DNA from: Cypionkella sp.
Lineage (GTDB): Bacteria; Pseudomonadota; Alphaproteobacteria; Rhodobacterales; Rhodobacteraceae
Direction of reading: 5' to 3'
Length of the DNA stretch: 6,036 bases
Assembly (NCBI GenBank): GCA_018063485.1
Contig: JAGPBG010000151.1
Coordinates: 1 to 6,036, forward strand
The stretch's first letter is position 1. Each line of letters begins with the position of its first letter. Below are positions 1 through 5,756 of this stretch, one piece after another. The translations under genes and the position numbers were made by a program. The notes under the pieces were generated by a model. That model had not been told where the DNA came from. It saw only the letters and a program-made list of their open reading frames with translations, and ran no database searches.

Positions 1-505
1 TTGCGGCGGCAAAGCCCATCAGGCGTGGCAGAGCGTCTGAGGCGAGGAAGGCTGCAAGGGCCGGTGCAAGAGCAACTGGCCAATGGGCAAAGGTTGGATG
101 TGCCCGCCCGGCAGAGTCCGCAATTGCTACGCCCGACACAGTGCTTTGCGCAGCAAGGCAGAGCTGAGGCACAAGATCACCGGGGAAAAACGGGGTGTCG
201 ACAGCGACCGATACCACGGCGGTAGCACCCAAGGGCGTGGCCCATTGAAGCGCTGCCAGCACACCCGAAAGCGGGCCTTTTGATGGGTTATCCGCCAGCA
301 CCGGCAGGCCAAACTCGGCAAAGCGCGCCGGGTTGCCGTTTGCCGACAGCGCCAGTGCTTCGACCTGTGGGTCCAGGCGATCCCGGACATGGGCCAACAA
401 GGGACGACCCGCCAACATCAGCAGTGCCTTATCCGCCCCGCCCATGCGTTGCCCGGTTCCACCAGCAAGGATCACGCCGAAAATACGCACCACGCCTCTT
501 CTCAT
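1..505 (-). CDS. mobA: Molybdenum cofactor guanylyltransferase MobA (partial, C-terminus beyond window)
   Basis: MobA transfers GMP from GTP to molybdopterin to make the guanine dinucleotide form of the molybdenum cofactor, in the cytoplasm. Reading leftward from ATG at 505, the frame stays open for 168 codons to the window edge. The N-terminus has the nucleotidyltransferase signature FGVILAGG (residues 9-16) followed by GQRMGGADKAL (18-28), which binds the nucleotide. NPSKGPLSG (73-81) and VDTPFFP (102-108) follow; D103 matches the conserved metal-binding aspartate of the family. Full-length members are about 190-200 residues, so roughly 25-35 are missing. An in-frame TAG upstream rules out a long extension. 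The ATG has a weak ribosome binding site; GTG at 490 (protein beginning VRIFGVILAGG, read as Met) has GAGG 4 bases upstream and may be the real start. The gene is divergent from azlC. Family assignment is confident; the start is not. Confidence 0.9.
   Translation of the reverse strand, partial: MRRGVVRIFGVILAGGTGQRMGGADKALLMLAGRPLLAHVRDRLDPQVEALALSANGNPARFAEFGLPVLADNPSKGPLSGVLAALQWATPLGATAVVSVAVDTPFFPGDLVPQLCLAAQSTVSGVAIADSAGRAHPTFAHWPVALAPALAAFLASDALPRLMGFAAA
495..498 (-). promoter_or_regulatory. Ribosome binding site that may decide the mobA start
   Basis: On the minus strand GAGG lies 4 bases before the GTG at 490-488, inside the first codons of the ATG-started mobA reading frame. The same GAGG with 4-base spacing precedes azlC on the other strand. 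By contrast the ATG at 505 has only GGA very close to it. This favours initiation at the GTG, but it is inference. Confidence 0.4.
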
Positions 506-533
506 TGTCCATACAAAGGCCTAATCCTTCAAT
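505..533 (+). promoter_or_regulatory. Candidate sigma70-type promoter of azlCD
   Basis: TTGTCC (505-510) and TTCAAT (528-533) are separated by exactly 17 bases and each matches the -35/-10 consensus at 4 of 6 positions. The element sits in the 72-base divergent gap between mobA and azlC. Transcription would begin near 540, right at a small hairpin. This is consensus matching only. Confidence 0.3.
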
Positions 534-538
534 AGCCC

Positions 539-552
539 GGCGTAAAGACGCC
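539..552 (+). other. Small perfect hairpin in the azlC leader
   Basis: GGCGT (539-543), loop AAAG and ACGCC (548-552) form a perfect 5-bp stem followed by TTT (553-555). It lies 25 bases before the azlC start. It could be a 5'-end stabilising hairpin, part of an operator, or chance. The stem is too short to call a terminator with confidence. Confidence 0.35.
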
Positions 553-577
553 TTTGCCAACGGTTTGACGAGGACGT

Positions 578-1288
578 ATGACGCTTGCCCGATCTGCCTT
601 CTTGCGAGGTGTCTTGCATGCCTTGCCTTTCGTGGTGGTGATCGTGCCATTCGCCATGCTGTTTGGTCTGCTGGCTTCGGATGCAGGGCTTGCCCCATGG
701 GAAGTATTTGGGTTTTCCCTGTCGGTTTTTGCCGGAGCGTCGCAATTCGCCGCCTTGCAACTGATGCAGGACAAGGCGCCGGTGTTGGTGATCTTGGCCA
801 CGGCGCTGGCGGTCAATTTGCGGATGGTGATGTATTCGGTGGCCCTCGCGCCGCATTTCGGAGCTGCGCCGTTTCGGATCAGGGCGGTAATGGCCTATTT
901 TCTGGTGGATCAGAGTTTTGCGCTTTCAGTGGCCGAGTTTGAAAAACGCGGCGACATCACCATGGCCGAGCGGGTTGCCTATTTCTTTGGAACGGTCACG
1001 CCAATCGCGCCGTTATGGATGGCCTCTGCGGTGGCGGGATCGGTTATGGGGCGCGCCATTCCAGCGGGCTTTGCGCTGGATTTCGCGGTTCCAATCACGT
1101 TTCTGGCGATGGCGGCACCAATGATCGGTACACCTGCCCATATCGCTGCGGCCGTCGTTTCGGTCATTGCAGTGCTTTCGCTTCAGCATCTTCCCTATGG
1201 CACCGGTTTGCTGGTGGCCGGGGCGGCGGGGATGTTGGCTGGAGCGTCGGTCGAGGTTGTGACATATGGCAAGGCGTGGCGCGCATGA
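578..1288 (+). CDS. azlC: AzlC family branched-chain amino acid exporter, large subunit
   Basis: AzlC is the large membrane subunit of the two-component LIV-E type exporter, which moves branched-chain amino acids (and analogues) out across the inner membrane together with AzlD. The 236-residue protein has the family's normal length. It carries the recognisable motifs FAGASQFAAL (51-60), NLRMVMYSVALAPHF (80-94), DQSFAL (111-116) and LDFAVPITFLAMAAP (167-181). Hydrophobic stretches at about 16-34, 43-63, 67-92, 134-158, 164-184, 187-203 and 208-225 fit a multi-pass membrane protein. The ATG at 578 has GAGG 4 bases upstream. The stop overlaps the azlD start by ATGA, so the two are translationally coupled. 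The actual substrate cannot be decided from sequence, because family members also handle other amino acids. No Lrp-type regulator gene is next to it. Confidence 0.93.
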   Translation: MTLARSAFLRGVLHALPFVVVIVPFAMLFGLLASDAGLAPWEVFGFSLSVFAGASQFAALQLMQDKAPVLVILATALAVNLRMVMYSVALAPHFGAAPFRIRAVMAYFLVDQSFALSVAEFEKRGDITMAERVAYFFGTVTPIAPLWMASAVAGSVMGRAIPAGFALDFAVPITFLAMAAPMIGTPAHIAAAVVSVIAVLSLQHLPYGTGLLVAGAAGMLAGASVEVVTYGKAWRA

Positions 1289-1614
1289 TTGAGCGCGGCC
1301 TGTTCTGGTCGGTGGTGGTGGCGCTGGGGATCGGCACCTATGCGATCCGATTGTCGTTTCTGGGATTGCTTGGCAATCGCGCCTTGCCGGGGTGGTTGGT
1401 GCGCTGCCTGCGCTATACTGCGGTTGCCATGCTGCCGGCACTTGCTGCACCCGCCGTGCTCTGGCCTGCGGCAACTCATGGCGAAATTGATCCTGCGCGG
1501 CTGTTGGCGGCCATTGCCACCATCATCGCTGGCCTGTTCTGGCGATCAATGATGGGCGCAATCCTTGCGGGTGGAATTACGCTTTATCTGGTACCGTTGT
1601 TGCTTGGGCGCTGA
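1285..1614 (+). CDS. azlD: AzlD family branched-chain amino acid exporter, small subunit
   Basis: AzlD is the small partner of AzlC in the branched-chain amino acid exporter of the inner membrane. The 109-residue product is of typical size, strongly hydrophobic, with segments at about 5-30, 44-61, 72-86 and 89-106. TYAIRLSFLGLLG (18-30) and RYTAVAMLPALAAPAVL (43-59) resemble the conserved AzlD segments. The frame is open much further upstream, but the start used here is ATG at 1285, whose A precedes the TGA of azlC (ATGA overlap). This is the classic coupled arrangement of azlCD and gives the right length. The stop codon lies within the loop of a perfect stem-loop (1603-1623), a likely transcription end. 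Confidence 0.9.
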   Translation: MIERGLFWSVVVALGIGTYAIRLSFLGLLGNRALPGWLVRCLRYTAVAMLPALAAPAVLWPAATHGEIDPARLLAAIATIIAGLFWRSMMGAILAGGITLYLVPLLLGR

Positions 1615-1623
1615 CCGCCCAAG
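1603..1623. terminator. Stem-loop between convergent genes, probable terminator
   Basis: CTTGGGCG (1603-1610) and CGCCCAAG (1616-1623) form a perfect 8-bp GC-rich stem with a 5-base loop. The azlD stop codon (1612-1614) is in the loop. The hairpin lies between convergent azlD and the lipoprotein gene (stop at 1636), where a bidirectional terminator is expected. Neither strand has a strong T-tract after the stem, so it may act weakly or mainly as an mRNA 3'-end stabiliser. Confidence 0.45.
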
Positions 1624-1635
1624 GCCTTGTCGGGA

Positions 1636-2253
1636 TCAGGGTTGGATCACGGCATCCCTGGCTTGCACGATCAGCACCCCATGATTGTTGTCAGCATCGG
1701 TATCGGTGATCTTGGCATAAGTCGCGCCGGGAAGCCTGCCGAACTCTTGCGACAGCTTCTTTGGGAACCATGTCTGGCCGAGGGATTCAAAACCCGGCAC
1801 GCCATGCAGGATCTTGGAAATGGAGACAGAACATTCCGCCTTGGGCACTGCGCCATAAGCCTCGGCGCGCTGTTTTACCATTTCGGCCACTTCCGGAGTG
1901 ACAACAACCGTTTGTTTGACAACATAGAAAGTCTCGCGCGCATGGTAATCAATGTAGAAATTCACCATTTTTGGCGTGACGCCATAGTGGACATCATTGC
2001 GCTCGGGCAAATGAGGGTGATTCCAGGTGCCGGCCGGATCAAACATCACCTGTTGGGATGCGTTGATCAACAGGCCTGAATGGGCCCCAGATCCGTTGCG
2101 GGTGGAGATAACCGTGAACAGTGTGACCGATCGGGGCGGCTCGGCCACAAAACGTGCCGCAGCAACGGCCTCATCGGGAGCCCAACTTGGCTCTGCTGTG
2201 CTGCACGCGCCCAAGGCAACCAGCGCCAGGACAGCCAATAGTTTGATTTTCAT
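1636..2253 (-). CDS. Predicted lipoprotein of unknown function, possible permuted NlpC/P60-like fold
   Basis: The 205-residue product starts with a lipoprotein signal peptide: basic MKIK, a hydrophobic core LLAVLALVA (5-13) and lipobox LGAC (14-17). C17 would be lipidated and the protein anchored on the periplasmic side. The mature part has GAHSGLLI (56-63), FDPAGTWNHPH (71-81) and AECSVSISKIL (139-149). A histidine followed by a Gly/hydrophobic strand, with a later Cys-Ser at the start of a helix, is reminiscent of permuted papain-like NlpC/P60 enzymes (YiiX/YaeF/LRAT type), with H58 and C141 as candidate catalytic residues; this is inference. I do not recognise a named family. ATG at 2253 is preferred because the signal peptide starts there. 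An in-frame TTG at 2274 would add 7 residues. It lies 41 bases downstream of the small oxidase subunit gene on the same strand, so the two may be cotranscribed. Confidence 0.8.
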   Translation of the reverse strand: MKIKLLAVLALVALGACSTAEPSWAPDEAVAAARFVAEPPRSVTLFTVISTRNGSGAHSGLLINASQQVMFDPAGTWNHPHLPERNDVHYGVTPKMVNFYIDYHARETFYVVKQTVVVTPEVAEMVKQRAEAYGAVPKAECSVSISKILHGVPGFESLGQTWFPKKLSQEFGRLPGATYAKITDTDADNNHGVLIVQARDAVIQP

Positions 2254-2294
2254 AGGAGAATTCCGCGCCTTCAAAGGGCCAAGCCCGCTATATG

Positions 2295-2429
2295 TCAGCC
2301 GTTTGCCAAGGCGAGAAAGATCAGGGTCAGAATGGAAATGATCCCGGCCCAGGTCACCATCTTGACAAAGCCATGGAAGGTCTTTTCCTGGGCGCGAATA
2401 TTCATGCTACCTGTCTTGTGTTCGGCCAT
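2295..2429 (-). CDS. aa3-type cytochrome c oxidase subunit IV (44 aa)
   Basis: This is a tiny accessory subunit of the aa3-type cytochrome c oxidase in the inner membrane. The 44-residue product has a short polar N-terminus (MAEHKTGSMNIRAQEKTF, residues 1-18) and one transmembrane segment (about 22-42), matching the alphaproteobacterial aa3-type oxidase subunit IV family (PF07835) in length and layout. The frame extends upstream to a GTG at 2489, but ATG at 2429 has AAGGA 8 bases upstream and gives the family's size. In known alphaproteobacterial oxidases this subunit contacts the core subunits and is not catalytic. No other oxidase gene is in the window; in this group it is commonly encoded apart from them. 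It lies between the DUF6173-like gene (87 bases upstream) and the lipoprotein gene (41 bases downstream), all leftward. Confidence 0.85.
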   Translation of the reverse strand: MAEHKTGSMNIRAQEKTFHGFVKMVTWAGIISILTLIFLALANG

Positions 2430-2460
2430 AGTCCTGATCCTTCTGTCTTGGGTTAAATTG

Positions 2461-2489
2461 CCAATATCTGATTCACAGATCGCTGTCAC
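2461..2489 (-). promoter_or_regulatory. Candidate promoter and small dyad upstream of oxidase subunit IV gene
   Basis: On the minus strand GTGACA (2489-2484) matches the -35 consensus at 5 of 6 positions. It is 17 bases from TATTGG (2466-2461), a poor -10 box. Between and partly overlapping them is the dyad ATCTG-N5-CAGAT (2466-2480). The position, about 30 bases before the start codon in an 87-base gap, suits a promoter. The evidence is weak. Confidence 0.25.
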
Positions 2490-2516
2490 GAGGGAACCTT
2501 GGATCTGGCTGCAGGA

Positions 2517-3020
2517 TCAAGCCGACGCGTCGCCGGACCCGCCACCGGTCCAGCCTGAAGAGAGCCGAAAGCCGATGCGGCGCGGTGGGTCTTCTGCCCG
2601 CACTTTGGGAATGGCGCGCAACATCACTGACAATTGCGTAACGTGTTGGATAAGTTGGGTTTTCATCCCGTTTTCGTCACGGCCATAGAATGTAACCAGA
2701 TCGGGCTCGAAAAATCCCAAACCCTCAATCGTCAGCACGCCCGCATCCGAGCCGGCAGAGCCCATTGCGACCTCTTGGTCGGAATCAAGTTGGCTTTCGA
2801 AATTGCGGATATAAAGGATCAGCCGGTCATAGGCCCATTCCGCCGGGCTTTTCTTGGCCACGGGATTGTCACAAAGCGCCGCTGGCAAGGGTTGATCTTC
2901 GGCGGTGGCAAGGGCGAGCGGATCAATATGGACCACTTTGGCACGCGGCAGCCCTGCGGCTTTGGCCACTGCGGCGGCGATGGCTGCTTTGGCCTCGGGG
3001 GTTTGTTTGGATTTCGTCAT
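2517..3020 (-). CDS. DUF6173-like protein of unknown function
   Basis: The 167-residue product has no signal peptide or membrane segment and is probably cytoplasmic. It begins with a Lys/Ala-rich helix-forming stretch (3-28). Next comes a core, SPAEWAYDRLILYIRNFESQL (58-78), then DQEVAMG (81-87), GVLTIEGLGFFEPDLVTFYG (94-113) and TQLIQHVTQLSVMLRAIPK (121-139), and a Gly/Ser-rich tail. From memory this core matches the DUF6173 family, seen mainly in alphaproteobacteria; the function is unknown. The strand pattern ending in FYG and the helix LIQHVTQLSVML suggest a compact alpha/beta domain, but I can assign no activity. ATG at 3020 has AGGAG 6 bases upstream. It is the third gene of a tight leftward operon after the MBL hydrolase (9 bases between them). 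Confidence 0.82.
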   Translation of the reverse strand: MTKSKQTPEAKAAIAAAVAKAAGLPRAKVVHIDPLALATAEDQPLPAALCDNPVAKKSPAEWAYDRLILYIRNFESQLDSDQEVAMGSAGSDAGVLTIEGLGFFEPDLVTFYGRDENGMKTQLIQHVTQLSVMLRAIPKVRAEDPPRRIGFRLSSGWTGGGSGDASA

Positions 3021-3026
3021 TGTCTG

Positions 3027-3031
3027 CTCCT
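3027..3031 (-). promoter_or_regulatory. Ribosome binding site overlapping the upstream stop codon
   Basis: AGGAG on the minus strand shares two bases with the TAG stop (3032-3030) of the MBL hydrolase gene and stands 6 bases before the ATG at 3020. Ribosomes ending the upstream gene would land on this site, so the two genes are likely translationally coupled. Confidence 0.75.
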
Positions 3032-4058
3032 ATCGCGTCAGCCAGAGCCATGCTCCGTCAGCGTTCAAAACACGCGAAACGGCGCCGTCCTGCAAGAGAT
3101 AGTTCAGATGCGCGATGGCCTCAACCAGGGCAAGGCTGTGTTCACTTGGGCCGATCTCGCGTTTGAACAGAGGCGCAAAGCATTGGGCTGCGGTTTTGGG
3201 GCTGGAAAGGTGCTGGCGCAAACGGTCCAGCGCGCTTTGGTGGTTTTCCACCATTTGCGGCAGGCGAAAGGGCAGGCCAGTGAAAGGCAGTTTATGGCCG
3301 GGCAACACCAGATGAGCGGGCAAGGCATGGGGCATGAAAGCGCGGCTGCTGTTCAGCCATTCGGCCAAGGGGTTGGCGTCTGGCTCGGTGGGGTAGACGC
3401 CGATATTGGCTGAAATACCGGGGAGCAGTTGATCGCCACCAAGGATCAGGGGGTCATCAAGGCTCCACAGAGTGGCGTGATCGGGGGCATGGCCGTGACC
3501 GATACGCACCTGCCATCGGCGGCCCGCAGCGGTCAGGATATCGCCCTCGTCGATGCGGGTGAAGCCCAAGGGAAGCGGTGCCACCACATCGGCAAAGTTG
3601 AAGGGGCGTTTGAGCGCCGCAACTTGCAACGCGGCTTGGTCAACTCCCGCGCGCCGCATGAACAAAAGCTGTTCGGCCGGCGGGGTGGCCTGAACATCAA
3701 GCACCAGCATCCGCGCGTAAAGCCAGGCGGTTCGGGTGGTGATCAATTCCGCGCCGCGTGCCTGAAACCAGCCTGCCATGCCGATGTGATCGGGGTGATG
3801 GTGGGTGACGATCACCCGGCGCACCGGTTTGCCTTTCAGCGGGCCGGCCAGCAGGCTCTCCCACAGCGCCACCGAGCGTTTGGAGTAAAAACCGGTATCA
3901 ACCAGCGTCCAGCCATCGCCGTCGTCCAGCGCAAAGACATTGACATGATCAAGCGCCATCGGCAGCGGCAGGCGCAGCCAGAGGATACCCTCGGCCACCT
4001 GTATGGCTTCAGCTTCGGCGGGTGGGGTCTCGAACGGAAAGCGCAGACCGTCGCTCAC
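3030..4058 (-). CDS. MBL-fold metallo-hydrolase with C-terminal helical domain
   Basis: This is a metallo-beta-lactamase-superfamily hydrolase of 342 residues, probably cytoplasmic. Metal-binding motifs are complete: THHHPDH (85-91; ligands H86, H88, D90, H91), GHGHAPDH (187-194; H194 as third-site ligand), GGDQLLP (207-213; bridging D209) and LPGHKLPF (252-259; H255). VDTG (53-56) is the usual strand-turn before the first motif. The C-terminal part (about 265-340), with HLNYLLQDGAV (317-327), resembles the winged-helix-like tail of LACTB2-type MBL proteins. Such proteins include hydrolases of thioesters, lactones and phosphodiesters, so the substrate is open. The start is GTG at 4058, inside a GTGA overlap with the stop of the acyl-CoA dehydrogenase gene; the next Met (residue 34) would remove the first beta strand. 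Coupling to the dehydrogenase hints at an acyl-CoA or related ester substrate, which is inference. Confidence 0.9.
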   Translation of the reverse strand: MSDGLRFPFETPPAEAEAIQVAEGILWLRLPLPMALDHVNVFALDDGDGWTLVDTGFYSKRSVALWESLLAGPLKGKPVRRVIVTHHHPDHIGMAGWFQARGAELITTRTAWLYARMLVLDVQATPPAEQLLFMRRAGVDQAALQVAALKRPFNFADVVAPLPLGFTRIDEGDILTAAGRRWQVRIGHGHAPDHATLWSLDDPLILGGDQLLPGISANIGVYPTEPDANPLAEWLNSSRAFMPHALPAHLVLPGHKLPFTGLPFRLPQMVENHQSALDRLRQHLSSPKTAAQCFAPLFKREIGPSEHSLALVEAIAHLNYLLQDGAVSRVLNADGAWLWLTR

Positions 4059-5755
4059 GCCAACAATGCCTTGGGCGTGACGGCGTAAAGACCATCTGCT
4101 CCCTCGGCAAGCTGGGCCAAAAGCGCCGCGTGTTCGGGCAGAAGGCGTCGGATGTAGAAGCGTGCCAATGGTTCGCGGGCGCTATCGGCGCAGGCGGCTT
4201 TCAGATGGGCGTCACTGCCCAAGACGCGGGCGAAGGCGCGCAGATAGGGCACGGCCCCGGCGAAACGATCATTCATCGGTTGGGCGACCAAGGCCTCGGT
4301 GGCCTCGCGCAGGGCTTCGGCAGCGTTCCAGAGCGGGGTTGCAAGGCCGGGGAGGGCGGCACGGGCGGCTTCGGCGCGGGCCTGCACCTCGTCGATCAGC
4401 CGATAGGCGGCCTCGCCGTTGTCGATCATCTTGCGGCCAACAAGGTCCATCGCCTGAATGCCGTTGGTGCCTTCATAAATCGCGGTAACGCGGGCATCGC
4501 GGGAAAACTGGGCGGCGCCGGTTTCCTCGATATAGCCCATGCCGCCATGCACTTGCACGCCGAGATAGGCCACCTCGTTGCCGATGTCGGTGCCGTAGGC
4601 CTTGGTAATCGGGGTGAGCAAGGCCGCACGGTCGCTCCATTCCGGCGATCCGGTGGCGCGTCCCATGTCGATGGCCACGGCGCAGGAAAGCCCTATGGCG
4701 CGGGCGGCAAAGGTTTCGGCGCGCATCTGCGCCAGCATCCGGCGCACGTCGGCATGATCAATGATCGCCCCCGACCCCAAAGGGGTTTTGCCCTGTTTGC
4801 GTTCGGTCGCATAGGCGATGGCGGCTTGGGTTGCGGCCTCGGCCACCGCGACGCCCTGCATCCCGACGCCAAGGCGCGCATTGTTCATCATGGTGAACAT
4901 CGCGGCCATGCCCTTGTGTTCCTCACCGATCAGCCAGCCGGTAGCACCATCATATTGCATCACGGCGGTGGGCGAGCCGTGCAGACCAAGCTTATGTTCA
5001 AGGCTGACCACCTGCAGGCTGTTGCGCGCGCCAAGGTTTCCGTCCGCATCGGGGATCAGTTTGGGCACCATGAACAGGCTGATGCCGCGCGTGCCATCGC
5101 CGCCACCGGGCAGGCGAGCCAGTACCAGATGGCAGACATTGGCGGTGAAATCATTGTCGGCCCAAGTGATGTAGATTTTCTGCCCGGTGATCGCATAGGT
5201 GCCATCACCCAACGGCTCGGCCTTGGTGCGCAGCGCGCCCACATCCGATCCGGCCTGCGGCTCGGTCAGGTTCATGGTGCCGCACCATTCGCCCGAAATC
5301 AGCTTGGGGATATAGAGCGCCTTGATCGCAGGTGAGGCGTGATGCTCCAGCGCCTCGATCTGGCCTTGGGTCATCAGCGGGTTCAGTTGCAGCGCAAGAC
5401 AGGCGGCCCCCATCATATCATTGACGCATGTGGTCAGCGTGATCGGCAGGCCCATGCCGCCGTGAGCGGTGTTTGCTGACATGCCGACCCAGCCGCCTTG
5501 GACAATGGCGCGGTAGCCCTCGGCAAATCCCGGCGAAGTGCGCACGATGCCATTTTCCAGCCGTGCCGGAGTTTTGTCACCGGCGCGGTTCAGCGGTGCA
5601 AGGGTGGTATCGCACAGCTTGGCCGCCTCGGTCAGGATCGCGTCAACGGTTTCCGGGGTGGCCTCGGCAAACAGCGGGGTGGCGGCAACTTCGGCAAAGC
5701 CCGCGACGTGATCCAGCAGAAAGCGAAATTCGGTCAACGGCGAGTGGAAGGGCAT
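4055..5755 (-). CDS. Acyl-CoA dehydrogenase, DmdC type (long form with extra C-terminal domain)
   Basis: This is an FAD-dependent enzyme that forms a 2,3-double bond in an acyl-CoA and passes electrons to ETF. The 566-residue product has the N-terminal helical domain (about 35-155), the beta domain with LTEPQAGSD (163-171) and YITWADND (195-202), the C-terminal helical domain (about 280-440) with QVHGGMGYIEE (401-411) and YEGTNGIQAMDL (427-438), and an extra C-terminal helical extension (about 455-560). E428 in YEGTNG aligns with the catalytic base of DmdC, methylthiopropionyl-CoA dehydrogenase of DMSP demethylation. That long architecture is shared by DmdC and several paralogues of unknown substrate, so I call the type, not the substrate. 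ATG at 5755 has GAGG 5 bases upstream. It is the first gene of the leftward operon; its stop overlaps the MBL hydrolase start (GTGA). It is divergent from the Sua5-type gene. Confidence 0.93.
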   Translation of the reverse strand: MPFHSPLTEFRFLLDHVAGFAEVAATPLFAEATPETVDAILTEAAKLCDTTLAPLNRAGDKTPARLENGIVRTSPGFAEGYRAIVQGGWVGMSANTAHGGMGLPITLTTCVNDMMGAACLALQLNPLMTQGQIEALEHHASPAIKALYIPKLISGEWCGTMNLTEPQAGSDVGALRTKAEPLGDGTYAITGQKIYITWADNDFTANVCHLVLARLPGGGDGTRGISLFMVPKLIPDADGNLGARNSLQVVSLEHKLGLHGSPTAVMQYDGATGWLIGEEHKGMAAMFTMMNNARLGVGMQGVAVAEAATQAAIAYATERKQGKTPLGSGAIIDHADVRRMLAQMRAETFAARAIGLSCAVAIDMGRATGSPEWSDRAALLTPITKAYGTDIGNEVAYLGVQVHGGMGYIEETGAAQFSRDARVTAIYEGTNGIQAMDLVGRKMIDNGEAAYRLIDEVQARAEAARAALPGLATPLWNAAEALREATEALVAQPMNDRFAGAVPYLRAFARVLGSDAHLKAACADSAREPLARFYIRRLLPEHAALLAQLAEGADGLYAVTPKALLA

Positions 5756-5756
5756 T

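Noticed and set aside
280..942. 220-codon plus-strand open frame overlapping mobA and azlC
   Set aside because: It runs antisense to mobA and then out of frame through azlC, both with strong family motifs. There is no domain in the translation.
1015..1284. Upstream extension of the azlD frame
   Set aside because: The frame is open to 1015, but this part lies inside azlC in another frame. The ATGA overlap start gives the normal AzlD length.
1627..2079. 150-codon plus-strand open frame opposite the lipoprotein gene
   Set aside because: The minus-strand frame has a signal peptide and lipobox. The plus frame has no such structure and is a shadow.
2254..2294. GGGC-TTG-GCCC with TTT between the oxidase subunit and lipoprotein genes (minus strand)
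   Set aside because: A 4-bp stem is too short to count as an intrinsic terminator.
2430..2489. GTG-initiated 20-residue extension of the oxidase subunit IV gene
   Set aside because: The ATG at 2429 has a good ribosome binding site and yields the family's 44-residue size; the extension has no family resemblance.
2634..3413. 259-codon plus-strand open frame across the DUF6173-like and MBL genes
   Set aside because: It is antisense to two well-supported genes, crosses their junction, and its translation shows no coherent domain.
3429..4088. 219-codon plus-strand open frame opposite the MBL hydrolase
   Set aside because: It is antisense to the complete set of MBL metal-binding motifs and has no recognisable domain.
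4022..5335. 437-codon plus-strand open frame opposite the acyl-CoA dehydrogenase
   Set aside because: It lies antisense to a gene with clear family motifs throughout. The Gly/His/Ala-rich translation has no recognisable domain, which is typical of a GC-rich antisense shadow frame.
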